Shown one piece after another: positions 42,381-51,647 of a stretch of DNA of 64,000 bases; positions within the stretch are counted from its first letter, which is position 1, and each line of letters begins with the position of its first letter. Source of the DNA: Bog-532 sp963824545 (GTDB lineage Bacteria; Actinomycetota; Actinomycetes; Streptosporangiales; Streptosporangiaceae); NCBI GenBank assembly GCA_963824545.1, contig CAWGPP010000002.1:248001-312000 (forward strand). Reading direction: 5' to 3'. The notes below the pieces were generated by a model. It saw only the letters and a list, made by a program, of their open reading frames with translations, did not search any database and was not told the origin of the DNA. The translations under genes were made by a program, and so were the position numbers.

Positions 42381-43179
42381 GCCGGCCGGGCTGCCGTGCG
42401 ATGGGCACGGCCGGCGGGGCGGCGCCGCCTTCAGCACTGGACCCCGGGTCGCTGGGGCCGCCGGGGTCGCTGGGGCCGTCGGGGCCGCTGGGGCCGTCGG
42501 GGTCGCTGGGGCCGTCGGGATCGTTGGGGCCGTCGGTGTGTAGGTCGGCGATGTGGCGGGCGACACGGGCCAGTTCCGCCCGCAGTTCCGGCGGCCGCAT
42601 CACCTCGACCTCAGCGCCCAGCGCCAGCAGATCGAGCACTGCGGCCTCCAGCGACTCGATCCGGACCCAGGCGTCGATCCAGCCAGGCCGGGACGCAACG
42701 GGGGCGGTGCTGCGGCGGATGTGCAGCCCGGTGGGCCGGCCTAGCAGGGCCGCGAGCCGCCGCCCGCGCGGCGACAGCCGGATCAGCGCACGCTCGATGC
42801 GGCCCGCTTCCGCCGACGCGGGTCCCGCCGGGCGGCTTCCGGCTGCGCCTGCATCCGGTGCCGCGGGCGCTGCGGGACGGCTTCGGCCTGCGCCCGGTGA
42901 CCTGAGCGCGGCGCGGCGGCTTCTGCTGGCGCGCGATGGGGCGGGCGCGGCGCCGCTGCCGGTCAGGCCGGCCAGGTCGCTGGTGAAACTGTCGAGCAAC
43001 TCGAACCCGCCGTCCCGGCCACGGGTCGCGTAGACCGGGATGCCGGCGCTGCTGAGCGCCTCGATGTCGCGCAGCACGGTGCGCTCGCAGACCTCGAGCT
43101 CGGCTGCGAGCTGGCGGGTGCTCATCCGGCCGTGGGCCTGCAGCAGACCCAGCAGCGTGACGAGCCGGCTGGCGCGCAC
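42366..43179 (-). CDS. HTH/WYL-type transcriptional regulator with a repeat-rich tail
   Basis: Residues 1-60 are a DeoR/HTH_11 winged helix: MRASRLVTLLGLLQAHGRMS, TRQLAAELEVCERTVLRDIE, ALSSAGIPVYATRGRDGGFE. A Pro/Ala-rich linker leads to a shortened WYL-like part (TGLHIRRSTAPVASRPGWID, then AWVRIESLEAAVLDLLALGA and LRAELARVARHIADLHTDGP). DNA behind it (42452-42540) is a 9/18-bp repeat coding Asp-Gly-Pro units. The frame stays open to 41767, which would run antisense through the plus-strand gene. I think the true end is a repeat-borne stop near 42366 in the adjacent frame. The end coordinate is uncertain. Confidence 0.65.
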
Positions 43180-43274
43180 GCGGCCCAGATTAGCCGGAAA
43201 TCATGACACGAGATGTCAGGTATCGGCTGCCATACTAGCCAGCAACCATAGCCACGGCACAGGGGGGACACACG

Positions 43275-43691
43275 ATGACCAGCAACGTCGCCGGATCGGG
43301 CACGGCCGCCGACCCGTGGATCCTGAGCACGCCGCCCGGCAAGTCCGACTTCGAGGCCTGGCGCGATGAGGAGGCCGACCCGTCGGCGCTCGTCGTCCAG
43401 GTAGGCGGCACCCAGTTGCGGTACCAGCTGCGCTGTATCGAGGATCTGCACGCGATGCTGAAGGAGTACGGCGACTGGATGCCGCTAGGCAACGCCGACG
43501 AGCAGAAGCCGGCCGCCGAGGGCACCGTCGAGGCGTGGGGGCGTTCCCCGGGCAATCCGGTCGGCGGCTGGTATGGGTTGAAGAAGGGGCTCCGGGGCCG
43601 TTTCGGCAACTATGTGCCGCCGGTCCTGGAGGTCCTCGGCCTGGCCGACGTCGAGCACAACGCGCGCAACAACCGCATGCGGGCGCGCTGA
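43275..43691 (+). CDS. DUF6855-like protein
   Basis: A 138-residue protein of the pattern GSGTAADPWILSTPPGKSDF, LVVQVGGTQLRYQLRCIEDL, GDWMPLGNADEQKPAAEGTV, EAWGRSPGNPVGGWYGLKKG, LRGRFGNYVPPVLEVLGLAD. I recognise this as a conserved actinobacterial family (DUF6855 is my best match) with no known function. It is divergent from the WYL regulator (95-base gap), which may control it. Confidence 0.75.
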   Translation: MTSNVAGSGTAADPWILSTPPGKSDFEAWRDEEADPSALVVQVGGTQLRYQLRCIEDLHAMLKEYGDWMPLGNADEQKPAAEGTVEAWGRSPGNPVGGWYGLKKGLRGRFGNYVPPVLEVLGLADVEHNARNNRMRAR

Positions 43692-43709
43692 CCAGCCTCC
43701 CGCCTGCTG

Positions 43710-44564
43710 TCAGAGACCGGCGAAGGCGGAAATCAGCTGCCAGGTGGCGTCGGGCGCTTCCTCCTGGGTGAAATGCCCGGCGCCCGGCACCAGGCCGTGT
43801 GACAGGCTGGTCAGCCTGGCCACGCGGAGGCCGTCCACGTAGTCCGCGATCTGGCCGGATTCCTTCTCGCCGCGCAGGTACAGCAGGGGTGTCGTCACCT
43901 CCCCGGTAGCGTGCCCGTTGTCCGCGGCGTCCCGGGCAAACGCGCGATACCAGCTGAAACCGGCCGCAAGCGCGGCGTCGGAGGCGTACGCCCGGGCGTA
44001 CCGGTCGCGCGCCGGCGTGATCGCCGCCGGGTCCGCGGACAGTACGTCGTCGAAGAAGTCGAAGTACTCGCGCTGGTGGCCCTGCACCAGTAGCTCCGGC
44101 AGCCGGGGCACCGAGTGGAACGCGAAGTGCCAGATGTAGGGGTTCCGCACAACCTCCTCCCAGGGCGGGATACCCGGGATGACCACGTCCATGATCACCG
44201 CGCGGGCCAGGCCGCCGAACGAGCGCAGGTACGGGTAAACGATCATGCCGCCGACGTCCTGGCCGACCAGGGTCAGCTGTTCCAGCCCAAGCCGCACGGC
44301 CAGCTCGTGGACGGTCTCCGCGAGCTGGCGCTTCGAACCGTCGGTCGGGTCCCCGCTGGACTGCCCGATCCCCGGCAGATCGATCGCGATCGCGCGCACG
44401 TGCCGGGAGGCCAGTGTCATGACCGGCCGCCAGCTCTGCCACGACTCGGGCCAGCCGTGCAGGAACAGGAACGGCGGTGCCGCCGGGTCTCCGGCCTCGG
44501 CCACGTGGATCGACGACCCGCCGACGGCCACCGTTCGGTGCCGGAACTGCGTCTCATCTGCCAT
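43710..44564 (-). CDS. Alpha/beta hydrolase, epoxide hydrolase-like
   Basis: A 284-residue protein. The H-G-x-P oxyanion motif is FLFLHGWPESWQSWRPVM, the Asp nucleophile elbow is LVGQDVGGMIVYPYL, and the catalytic His is GAGHFTQEEAPD. The cap region has a Phe/Tyr-rich loop (GHQREYFDFFDDVLSADPA). These marks fit epoxide hydrolases more than dehalogenases. Substrate unknown. Convergent with the DUF6855 gene. Confidence 0.87.
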   Translation of the reverse strand: MADETQFRHRTVAVGGSSIHVAEAGDPAAPPFLFLHGWPESWQSWRPVMTLASRHVRAIAIDLPGIGQSSGDPTDGSKRQLAETVHELAVRLGLEQLTLVGQDVGGMIVYPYLRSFGGLARAVIMDVVIPGIPPWEEVVRNPYIWHFAFHSVPRLPELLVQGHQREYFDFFDDVLSADPAAITPARDRYARAYASDAALAAGFSWYRAFARDAADNGHATGEVTTPLLYLRGEKESGQIADYVDGLRVARLTSLSHGLVPGAGHFTQEEAPDATWQLISAFAGL

Positions 44565-44704
44565 AACAGCACTATGCCGTGACCCTCCGACACTCGGCCG
44601 CCTCGGGGCCGGCCTGCCCCGGGGGAGGCCGGGAGGGAAGGCCAGGAAAAAGGTCGCGGCGGCGGCTTGACCTTGTCCCTGCGTCAGGGTTGCAGCATGA
44701 TCCC

Positions 44705-45691
44705 ATGAACGACCTCCTCACCTCCCCGCGAGCGACCGGCACGCAGCCGGCCGTCCTCGCCACCGGGCTACGCAAGTCCTTCGGTGATCACGTCGTGCTG
44801 GATGGCATCGACCTGAACATCGCCGAGGGCACGGTGTTCGCCTTGCTCGGGCCGAACGGCTCCGGCAAGACGACCACGGTCCAGATCCTGTCCACCCTGC
44901 TGCCCGCCGACGGCGGCGCGGTCCGCGTGGGCGGGCATGACCTGGCCACCGAACCGGAACTGGTCCGCGCCGCGATCGGCGTCACCGGCCAGTTCTCCGC
45001 GGTGGACGGCCTGCTCACCGGGCAGGAGAATCTCCTGCTGATGGCGGACCTTTACCACCTGGACCGGGCCGAGGGGCGGCGCCGTGCCGCCCGGCTTCTC
45101 GGCCTCTTCGACCTGACCGAGGCGGCCGGGACGATGGCCATGACGTACTCGGGCGGCATGCGGCGGCGGCTCGACCTGGCGATGACCCTGGTCGGCGAGC
45201 CGCGCATCATCTTCCTCGATGAGCCGACCACCGGCCTGGACCCGCGCAGCCGCCGGACCATGTGGCAGATCATCCGTGACCTGTCCGCGCGCGGCGTGAC
45301 CATCTTCCTGACCACGCAGTACCTGGAGGAGGCCGACCAGCTCGCGGACCGGATCGCGGTCCTCGATCACGGCCGGCTGGTCGCCGAGGGCACCCCGGGC
45401 GAGCTGAAGCGGCTGATACCCGGCGGGCACATCCGGCTGCAGTTCGGCGACGCGGACGCGCTGGCCGGGGCGGTCCGGGCAGTGGGCGGGATCGCGCACG
45501 ACGATGAAGCCCGCACGCTGGACATACCTTTCGACGGGTCCGTCCGGTCGATCAAAGATCTTCTCGGTCGGCTGGACGAGCGGGGCGTCGCCGTCGGGGG
45601 CCTCTCCGTGCACACGCCTGACCTGGACGACGTGTTCCTCGCCCTCACCAGCCGCCCTCGCGCAGAAACAGAACAGGACGTGATCCGATGA
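44705..45691 (+). CDS. DrrA-type ABC transporter ATP-binding protein
   Basis: A 328-residue ATPase from ATG 44705. Walker A LLGPNGSGKTTTVQIL, signature MTYSGGMRRRLDLAMTLVGE, Walker B IIFLDEPTTGLDPRSRRTMW, switch His in TIFLTTQYLEEADQLAD. A C-terminal domain (DIPFDGSVRSIKDLLGRLDE, then DDVFLALTSRP) is typical of daunorubicin-resistance DrrA proteins. It should power drug export with the permease, whose ATG overlaps its TGA by 4 bases. Confidence 0.93.
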   Translation: MNDLLTSPRATGTQPAVLATGLRKSFGDHVVLDGIDLNIAEGTVFALLGPNGSGKTTTVQILSTLLPADGGAVRVGGHDLATEPELVRAAIGVTGQFSAVDGLLTGQENLLLMADLYHLDRAEGRRRAARLLGLFDLTEAAGTMAMTYSGGMRRRLDLAMTLVGEPRIIFLDEPTTGLDPRSRRTMWQIIRDLSARGVTIFLTTQYLEEADQLADRIAVLDHGRLVAEGTPGELKRLIPGGHIRLQFGDADALAGAVRAVGGIAHDDEARTLDIPFDGSVRSIKDLLGRLDERGVAVGGLSVHTPDLDDVFLALTSRPRAETEQDVIR

Positions 45692-46545
45692 GCATCTCCA
45701 CCTCCGCGCCCGTCATCACGCCACGCGGGCCGGCCCCCCTCGGCGCCCCGGCTCGGGGGGTGCGCGACGCGGTGACCATGCTGCGCCGCGACATCCGGCA
45801 TTCGCTGCGCTTCCCGATGATGACCGCCTCGGGCATGCTGGTGCCGGTCCTGTTGCTGCTGCTGTTCGCCGGGGTGTTCGGGCACGCGCTGCGGGGCACC
45901 CTCGGCGCGCTCTCGGCGGGTGGCCGGGTCAGCTACATCGACTACCTGACGCCCGGCATCCTCGTCATGACCGTTGGCTTCGCGGCCGAGGCGACCGCCG
46001 TGAACGTCTGCATGGACATGAGCGAGGGCATCGTCGCCCGCTTCCGGACCATGCCCATCTCCCGCATGGCCGTGCTGACCGGCCAGGTCGCCGGGAGCCT
46101 GATCCGGACCATGATCAGCGCGGCCGTGGTCGTCGGGATCGCCGTGGCGATGGGCTTCCGGTCCTCGGCCAGCCCGGCCGAATGGCTGGCCGCCGCCGGG
46201 ATCTTCGCGCTGCTGACCCTGGCGCTGACCTGGCTGACCGTGGCGTTCGGCCTGCTCGCGAAGACTCCGGCCGGAGCGAACAGCCTCTCCCTGCTGCCCG
46301 CGATCCTGCCCTTCGTCAGCAGCGCCTTCATCCCCGCCACCGCGATGACCGGCGGCGTGCGCTGGTTCGCCACCAACGAGCCGTTCACCCCCGTCATCGA
46401 TACCCTGCGCGGCCTGCTGGCCGGCACCGGGATCGGCGATCGCGCCATCCTCGCGGTCGCGTGGTGCGCCGGCCTGTCGCTGGCCGGGTACCTGTGGGCG
46501 CGGCTGCTGTACAAACGCCGCCCCCCGGCTCCCCGGGTAGCGTGA
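45688..46545 (+). CDS. DrrB-type ABC transporter permease
   Basis: A 285-residue ABC-2 membrane protein with six segments, for example MMTASGMLVPVLLLLLFAGV, YLTPGILVMTVGFAAEATAV, LIRTMISAAVVVGIAVAMGF, GIFALLTLALTWLTVAFGLL and LLPAILPFVSSAFIPATAM. The loop GIVARFRTMPISRMAVLTGQ is the conserved R-F-R-x-M-P block of DrrB. Its ATG overlaps the DrrA stop, so it is translationally coupled. Confidence 0.92.
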   Translation: MSISTSAPVITPRGPAPLGAPARGVRDAVTMLRRDIRHSLRFPMMTASGMLVPVLLLLLFAGVFGHALRGTLGALSAGGRVSYIDYLTPGILVMTVGFAAEATAVNVCMDMSEGIVARFRTMPISRMAVLTGQVAGSLIRTMISAAVVVGIAVAMGFRSSASPAEWLAAAGIFALLTLALTWLTVAFGLLAKTPAGANSLSLLPAILPFVSSAFIPATAMTGGVRWFATNEPFTPVIDTLRGLLAGTGIGDRAILAVAWCAGLSLAGYLWARLLYKRRPPAPRVA

Positions 46546-46549
46546 GGCG

Positions 46550-47371
46550 ATGCTCACCATAGGCCAGCTCGCCGGGTACACCGGCGTGACGGTGCGGGCC
46601 ATCCGGCACTACCACCAGCGCGGCCTGCTGGCCGAGCCGGAACGGGACGCCTCCGGTTACCGCCGTTACGGGGCCACGGCCGTCGTCGATCTGATCCGGA
46701 TCAGGACCCTGAGCGAGGCCGGCGTGCCGCTGGCCCGCATCCAGGAACTGCTGACCGCGCAGCCCCGCGCGTTCGCCGCCGCCATCACCCAGATCGACGC
46801 GGCGCTGGAGCAGAGGATCCGGGACCTCAGCGAGCACCGACGGCGGATCGCTCAGCTCGCCCGCGACGGCGGCGAGCGGCTGTTCCTGCCCGATGCCGTT
46901 ATCGCCATCCTGACCGAGCTCCGGGCTATAGGGGTCAGTGAACGGACGGTGCAGCTCGAGCGGGACACCTGGATCGTGGTGGCGGCGCTCTCACCGGATC
47001 TCGTCGCTGAATGGGCCCGGGTGAAGCTCTGGGCCATGGAGGATCCGGAGTTCCGCCGCATCTACCTCGCCGCCGATGAGGCGTTCGGCTGGGACGCGGA
47101 CGACCCCCGGCTGCTGGAACTGGCCGAAACCATGGCGGCCTGGGGAGCCAAGCGCGACACGGAACAGGGCACCGCGGCGGAGCAGCCCGGCGACATCGGG
47201 GCGGTGGTGTCCTTGATGTACTCCCACATCGGCGCGGCCTCCCCGGCCTGGCAGAAGCTGGAGCAGCTTTCCCAGGCGTACCAGGCCCCGGCCGCGTCGT
47301 CCGCCGAGGCCCCGGCCGGGGCCCCGGCCGAGGCCCCGGCCGCGTCGTCGGCCGCGGCGGACGCCCCATGA
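46550..47371 (+). CDS. MerR-family regulator of the DrrAB operon
   Basis: A 273-residue regulator that starts 5 bases after the permease stop. The HTH reads LTIGQLAGYTGVTVRAIRHY, then HQRGLLAEPERDASGYRRYG. Dimerisation helix and effector domain follow (LFLPDAVIAILTELRAIGVS, FRRIYLAADEAFGWDADDP). The tail is a repeated Ala/Pro/Glu stretch. Co-transcription suggests it senses the drug and controls its own operon. Confidence 0.9.
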   Translation: MLTIGQLAGYTGVTVRAIRHYHQRGLLAEPERDASGYRRYGATAVVDLIRIRTLSEAGVPLARIQELLTAQPRAFAAAITQIDAALEQRIRDLSEHRRRIAQLARDGGERLFLPDAVIAILTELRAIGVSERTVQLERDTWIVVAALSPDLVAEWARVKLWAMEDPEFRRIYLAADEAFGWDADDPRLLELAETMAAWGAKRDTEQGTAAEQPGDIGAVVSLMYSHIGAASPAWQKLEQLSQAYQAPAASSAEAPAGAPAEAPAASSAAADAP

Positions 47372-47484
47372 TGGCCCGGTAAAAATCTTTCGGGCGGAAT
47401 GTGCGTATCAGCGCTGGCGAATTGCGCTCCGCCTGTTACGAGGTCTTTCTGGGTCCGGTCCGGCCGGGATGGGAATGATCGCCA

Positions 47485-49416
47485 ATGCCAGCAGAGTCCA
47501 CCTACGCGCCTGCCGTCCATGCCGTTCGGCCCGGACCGCCCGCGCTCAGCGATCCCGATGACACCGACACCGAGACCTTCGCGGCCTGGCCCGCCGCCAA
47601 GCCCGCCGCGGTGCCTCCGGCGGAGCCGCCCGCGGTGCCTCCGGACGAGCCCGCCGCAGTGTCTTCAGCGGAGCCCGCCGCAGTGTCTTCAGCGGAGCCC
47701 GCCGCAGTGTCTTCAGCGGAGCCCGCCGCCGAGCCGGCCCCATTGCCTCCGGCGGAGCCCGCCGCGGAGCCGGCGGCCCGGGCCGCTCCTGTGCCTGCCG
47801 CCATACCTTCGGTGGAGTGCGCGGCCGTGCCGCCCGCACCGGCCGCCCCGGCTCGGAGCCGGCCGCCCGTCGACGTCCGGCAGCTCCGGTACCAGCCGGA
47901 ACCGTCCCGTTTCGCACTGGCCGCCGCCGCGGCCATCCTGCTGATCGGCCTTGGCCTGCTGCTGGTGGCGCGGCTGGCGGGCGCCCGCTGGCTGGCCGGC
48001 GCCGCCGCGCTGGCGGCCCTCGCGCTGGCCTCGTCCTGGTGCGGGGCGTGGGCCTACCGTGCGCATCTGCTCGGCCGCGCCGCGCAGGTCAGGCCGGACA
48101 CGTTCCCGGTGCTCAGCGCGGCCATCAGCGAGCTGCGACAGCAGCTGGACTACCATCGGCCGGCCGACGTGTTCGTGTCCGCCACGGCCCGGCGAGCGCT
48201 GCTCACCAGCACCTTCGGACCGCACGTCCTGGTTATCCCGGGAGACCTCGCCGCCGACCTCAGTAAGCCCGCGAACCGGGCCCAGCTGGATTTCGCGCTG
48301 GCCACGTTCTTCGGCAGGCTGAAGGCCAGAAGCCTCGCGTGGGCGCCGGCCCGCGTCGCCGTCGACGTGCTGCGGCTCCCGTTCGTGCTGAACGTCCTCG
48401 TCGCGCCGTGGGACCGGGCCATCGTCTATACCGGCGACCAGCTCGCCGCGGCGTGCTGCGGCAGCCTCGATGAGTCGGTCGTCGCGCTCAACTGGCTGCT
48501 GACCGGGCCGGACTCCGCCGCCAGCGTCGGCACGGGCGGCCTGCTGCGGCAGGCGGCGGCGGTACGGCGGCGCTGGTTTGGCCGGCTGCCGCTGCTGTAC
48601 GCGCGTTCGCCGCGGCTGACCGACCGCTATCTGAACCTGCTCAGCTTCGCCGCCCACGCGGCGCCGGACCAGGCCCGCGCCTTCCATGAGCAGCGGGCGG
48701 GCGGCACGGAAGGCTGGGTCCTCAAGGTCCTCGCCCGGCCGCCGCGGCACCGGCACCGGCATGGCCCCCGCCGCACGCTGGCCGCGGCGTCCATCGCGGC
48801 GAGCGTCCTGTGTGTCGCGGCAGCCGGGTACGCGCTGTTCTCACCCGAATACCCGCACCTGCGGGCCGTGCTGGCGGGGACGCCGGGCCCGCGGGCATCG
48901 GTGCCCCCGGCCGGCGGGGGGCCGGTGCTAAGGACTCCGGTCTCAGCGGGCTCGTCCGCCCCGTCCACGTTCCCTGATACCCCCACGGATGCGGTCGCGG
49001 CGCTGGAGACGCACGTTCCGGCCGCCTTCGCCGGCACGTGCGCCTCGTTTACACCGCAACCGGTCCCGACCGGGCTGGTCGCCGCGGTGACCTGCACGCC
49101 GAGCGGGACCGGCGCACCCGCGCACCTGGAGTACTACCAGTACGCGACCCCAGCCGGCCTGAACGGCGCGTTCAGCCACGACGCCCAGGGCGTTCCGGTG
49201 AGCGGCACCTGCGACCGGGGCGGCCAGCGCGGGACGTACGACTTCGCCGCGGGCACCGCCGGGATGTGGGCGTGCTTCCTTGATACCGCCGGGATGAGCC
49301 AGATGATCTGGACCAGCACCAGCCTGGACATTCTCGCTTCGGCGAATGACCACACCCAGACGCCTCAGCAGCTGAGTAACTGGTTCTTCTCACCGGCCCC
49401 GACCGGCCCGCGCTGA
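47485..49416 (+). CDS. Membrane protein with a degenerate M48-peptidase-like domain
   Basis: A 643-residue protein. Residues 40-130 are an Ala/Pro/Glu-rich tail with three 24-bp DNA repeats coding PAAVSSAE. Two membrane segments follow (FALAAAAAILLIGLGLLLVA, WLAGAAALAALALASSWCGA). Residues 205-330 follow the layout of M48 metallopeptidases (PDTFPVLSAAISELRQQLDY, TFGPHVLVIPGDLAADLSKP). However, the zinc HExxH site is replaced by FALATFFGRLKAR. After a third membrane segment (AASIAASVLCVAAAGYALF), the last 150 residues form an exported Thr/Cys-containing domain (TGTCASFTPQ...GTCDRGGQRGTYDF...WACF). Probably a non-catalytic sensor or binding protein. Confidence 0.6.
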   Translation: MPAESTYAPAVHAVRPGPPALSDPDDTDTETFAAWPAAKPAAVPPAEPPAVPPDEPAAVSSAEPAAVSSAEPAAVSSAEPAAEPAPLPPAEPAAEPAARAAPVPAAIPSVECAAVPPAPAAPARSRPPVDVRQLRYQPEPSRFALAAAAAILLIGLGLLLVARLAGARWLAGAAALAALALASSWCGAWAYRAHLLGRAAQVRPDTFPVLSAAISELRQQLDYHRPADVFVSATARRALLTSTFGPHVLVIPGDLAADLSKPANRAQLDFALATFFGRLKARSLAWAPARVAVDVLRLPFVLNVLVAPWDRAIVYTGDQLAAACCGSLDESVVALNWLLTGPDSAASVGTGGLLRQAAAVRRRWFGRLPLLYARSPRLTDRYLNLLSFAAHAAPDQARAFHEQRAGGTEGWVLKVLARPPRHRHRHGPRRTLAAASIAASVLCVAAAGYALFSPEYPHLRAVLAGTPGPRASVPPAGGGPVLRTPVSAGSSAPSTFPDTPTDAVAALETHVPAAFAGTCASFTPQPVPTGLVAAVTCTPSGTGAPAHLEYYQYATPAGLNGAFSHDAQGVPVSGTCDRGGQRGTYDFAAGTAGMWACFLDTAGMSQMIWTSTSLDILASANDHTQTPQQLSNWFFSPAPTGPR

Positions 49417-49562
49417 GCGGCGCGCCCGGGGGAGCCACGGCGAGCCGCGCCGAGGGGGGCTCTGGCGATCGGCGCCCAGGGTGCCCCGGCCCGGCCGCAT
49501 CCGGCGGCCTCTGGCACGCTGGGCGATGTCATTCCCTGCGGTCAAACTCCCCTGGAGCCGAC

Positions 49563-49985
49563 ATGACGATCCTGGATCCGGCCAAGCCCGCCCACGCCAC
49601 GGCCGAGGAACGGCTGCGGTCCGAGCCGATCATCTGGCTGACCACCGTGACCCCGGGCGGGCAGCCCCAGTCGACTCCCGTCTGGTTCTTGTGGCGGGAC
49701 GGAACGTTCCTGATCTACGGGGCCGCCCATGGGCCGAAGAACGCCAGCATCACGGCCAACCCGCACGTTTCGCTGCATCTGGAGGGCAATGGGCGGGGCG
49801 GCGCGAACGTCGTCTTCGAAGGCGACGCCAGGATCGACCCTGACGGCCCCAGCGCGGATGCCGTGCCCGAGTACGTTGAAAAATACCGCCCGTTTATCGA
49901 CTCCTACGGGTGGACGCCGCAGAGCTTCGCCGGCGACTACCCGCACGTGATCCGGGTGACCCCCACCCGGGCCCGCATCTGGTGA
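49563..49985 (+). CDS. PPOX-class F420-dependent enzyme, TIGR03667-like
   Basis: A 140-residue split-barrel protein. IIWLTTVTPGGQPQSTPVWF, LWRDGTFLIYGAAHGPKNAS and NPHVSLHLEGNGRGGANVVF are the cofactor-binding strands of pyridoxamine-phosphate-oxidase-like proteins. The C-terminal block YPHVIRVTPTRARIW is characteristic of the TIGR03667 group thought to use F420. Substrate unknown. It converges with the secreted hydrolase, one base apart. Confidence 0.88.
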   Translation: MTILDPAKPAHATAEERLRSEPIIWLTTVTPGGQPQSTPVWFLWRDGTFLIYGAAHGPKNASITANPHVSLHLEGNGRGGANVVFEGDARIDPDGPSADAVPEYVEKYRPFIDSYGWTPQSFAGDYPHVIRVTPTRARIW

Positions 49986-49986
49986 G

Positions 49987-51411
49987 TCACCACGAGGGGA
50001 GGCTGAACGGGCGCAGCTCCGGCGCCGGCTGATACCGCACGAACGCCGGCGCCGCGGGGGACACGCTGCCGCCCGTGGGCAAGAAGATGTTGTCGTCCGG
50101 CCCGAGCGCCGCCGCCTGCGCGTTCAGGGCGGCGGGGGTCAGCGCCGCGCGGTTCCAGTGCCCGGTGCCAAGCCGGTTCAGCAGGGTCTGGACGGCGGTG
50201 ATGGTCTCGGCCGGGGTGAACGCGCAGTGCCCGGCCCGGTCCACGAAGGTCTGCCGCAGCATCGACTGGTCACCGGCCTGCTGCACCACTTGCTGGTAGG
50301 CCTGCTCGTTTTCCGGCACGACCAGGCCGTCGCCGGTGGTGTGCATGGTGAGCACCGGCACGGACAGGCGGCCGTCGAAGGCGATGTTCTGCGCCAGGTA
50401 ACGCACCGCGGACGGCTTGGCGCTGATCCGCGGGGCCTGGTTGAGTTTGTTCAGGTCGGCGGTCAGGCTCAGCCCGGCCGCGTGGTACAGCGCGACGACC
50501 TCGCGGGCGTCCGCCGACTTGGCCAGCTGGGCGGCGTAGTTCACGCCCGTGTTCCACGACGGGTTGCCGCCCGCCCGCGCTTCGAGCTCGGCGCGGAAGG
50601 CGAAAACGAACGGGAAGTCGACCTGGGTGTCCCACACGTACTGGTTGGCTTCCTGGGCGGCGTAGTCACGCGGGGCGGGTTCGGGGGACAGCGGGGCGAA
50701 CCATCCCGGCGTATCGGCAAGCGCCGCAGCCAGGGCCAGCCGGGCCCGGCCCTGCGGCGTCTGCTGGGCGGCGGTGACGGCTGCTTCCGCGCCGGACAGG
50801 TTGCTGCCCGGATTGGTGATGTTAACGAGCTGCACCGAGGGATCGACCAGCTGCTGGAATCCGAACGCGCTGTCCAGAGCGGTATTCCAGGTGGCGACGC
50901 CGCCCGACAGCACGCCGCACATCGGCAGCGCCGCGCTGAACAGGCCCGGGTAACGCTGGATCAGGCCCGCGGTGATGATGCCGCCCAGCGAATGTCCCCA
51001 GGCGATGGTCCGGCCCGGCGTGCGGTAGGTCCGGTCGAACACGCCGAGCGTGCCGACCTGGTCCGGGAGCGCCTGCTGGATCGCCCAGCCGGTCGTCGCG
51101 TAGGAGGAGCCGGCCAGCGCGTACCCATGACTGAGCAGCCATTTGCCGGTGACCGGATCACCCACGTCCTGGGCCGGGTTGGCGGCTCCCGGGACGACGT
51201 ACCCGTGGCTGTAGAGGAACAGAGTCCCGTTCCACCGGCCGGCCGGGCACTGGATCTCGTAGCTGGCCCCGTCCGCCAGCGAGCCGTTCAGCGTGGTCAC
51301 CGCGCCCGACGCGCCGCAGGCCTGGCTGGCCAGCGCGGGGGCGCCGGAGGTCAGTCCCGTCGTGAGCAGGGCCGCGGACAGGGTGAGTGCAGCAAGCCGG
51401 AACGGCCTCAT
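49987..51411 (-). CDS. Secreted alpha/beta hydrolase
   Basis: About 474 residues from ATG 51411, with GGAG upstream. A signal peptide (RLAALTLSAALLTTGLTSGA, then PALA) is followed by LFLYSHGYVVPG, the serine elbow TIAWGHSLGGIITAGL, an acid in LTMHTTGDGLVVP and a His in DRAGHCAFTPAET. Actinobacterial exported hydrolases of this size act as esterases, or on lipids or tannin-like esters. Function not more precise. Confidence 0.85.
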   Translation of the reverse strand: MRPFRLAALTLSAALLTTGLTSGAPALASQACGASGAVTTLNGSLADGASYEIQCPAGRWNGTLFLYSHGYVVPGAANPAQDVGDPVTGKWLLSHGYALAGSSYATTGWAIQQALPDQVGTLGVFDRTYRTPGRTIAWGHSLGGIITAGLIQRYPGLFSAALPMCGVLSGGVATWNTALDSAFGFQQLVDPSVQLVNITNPGSNLSGAEAAVTAAQQTPQGRARLALAAALADTPGWFAPLSPEPAPRDYAAQEANQYVWDTQVDFPFVFAFRAELEARAGGNPSWNTGVNYAAQLAKSADAREVVALYHAAGLSLTADLNKLNQAPRISAKPSAVRYLAQNIAFDGRLSVPVLTMHTTGDGLVVPENEQAYQQVVQQAGDQSMLRQTFVDRAGHCAFTPAETITAVQTLLNRLGTGHWNRAALTPAALNAQAAALGPDDNIFLPTGGSVSPAAPAFVRYQPAPELRPFSLPSW

Positions 51412-51647
51412 CACGACCACGCTCCATTGCGCGAGAACGCGAACTTTCGGTTATGGGGGGACAATAACCCACAAGACACAGAAAACGACAGGCCGATCTG
51501 CTGGCACGCATGCCGGACGTCCGCGCGACGCCGGCCACGGGCGCCCGTACCGTACCGGCCGCCGCCACGCCCCTTGCTACGATCACACTGCGTTGCGTTC
51601 AGGCCGCGCGAACGTCCGATCAGCGGGCATGAAACCAGGGGGAAACG

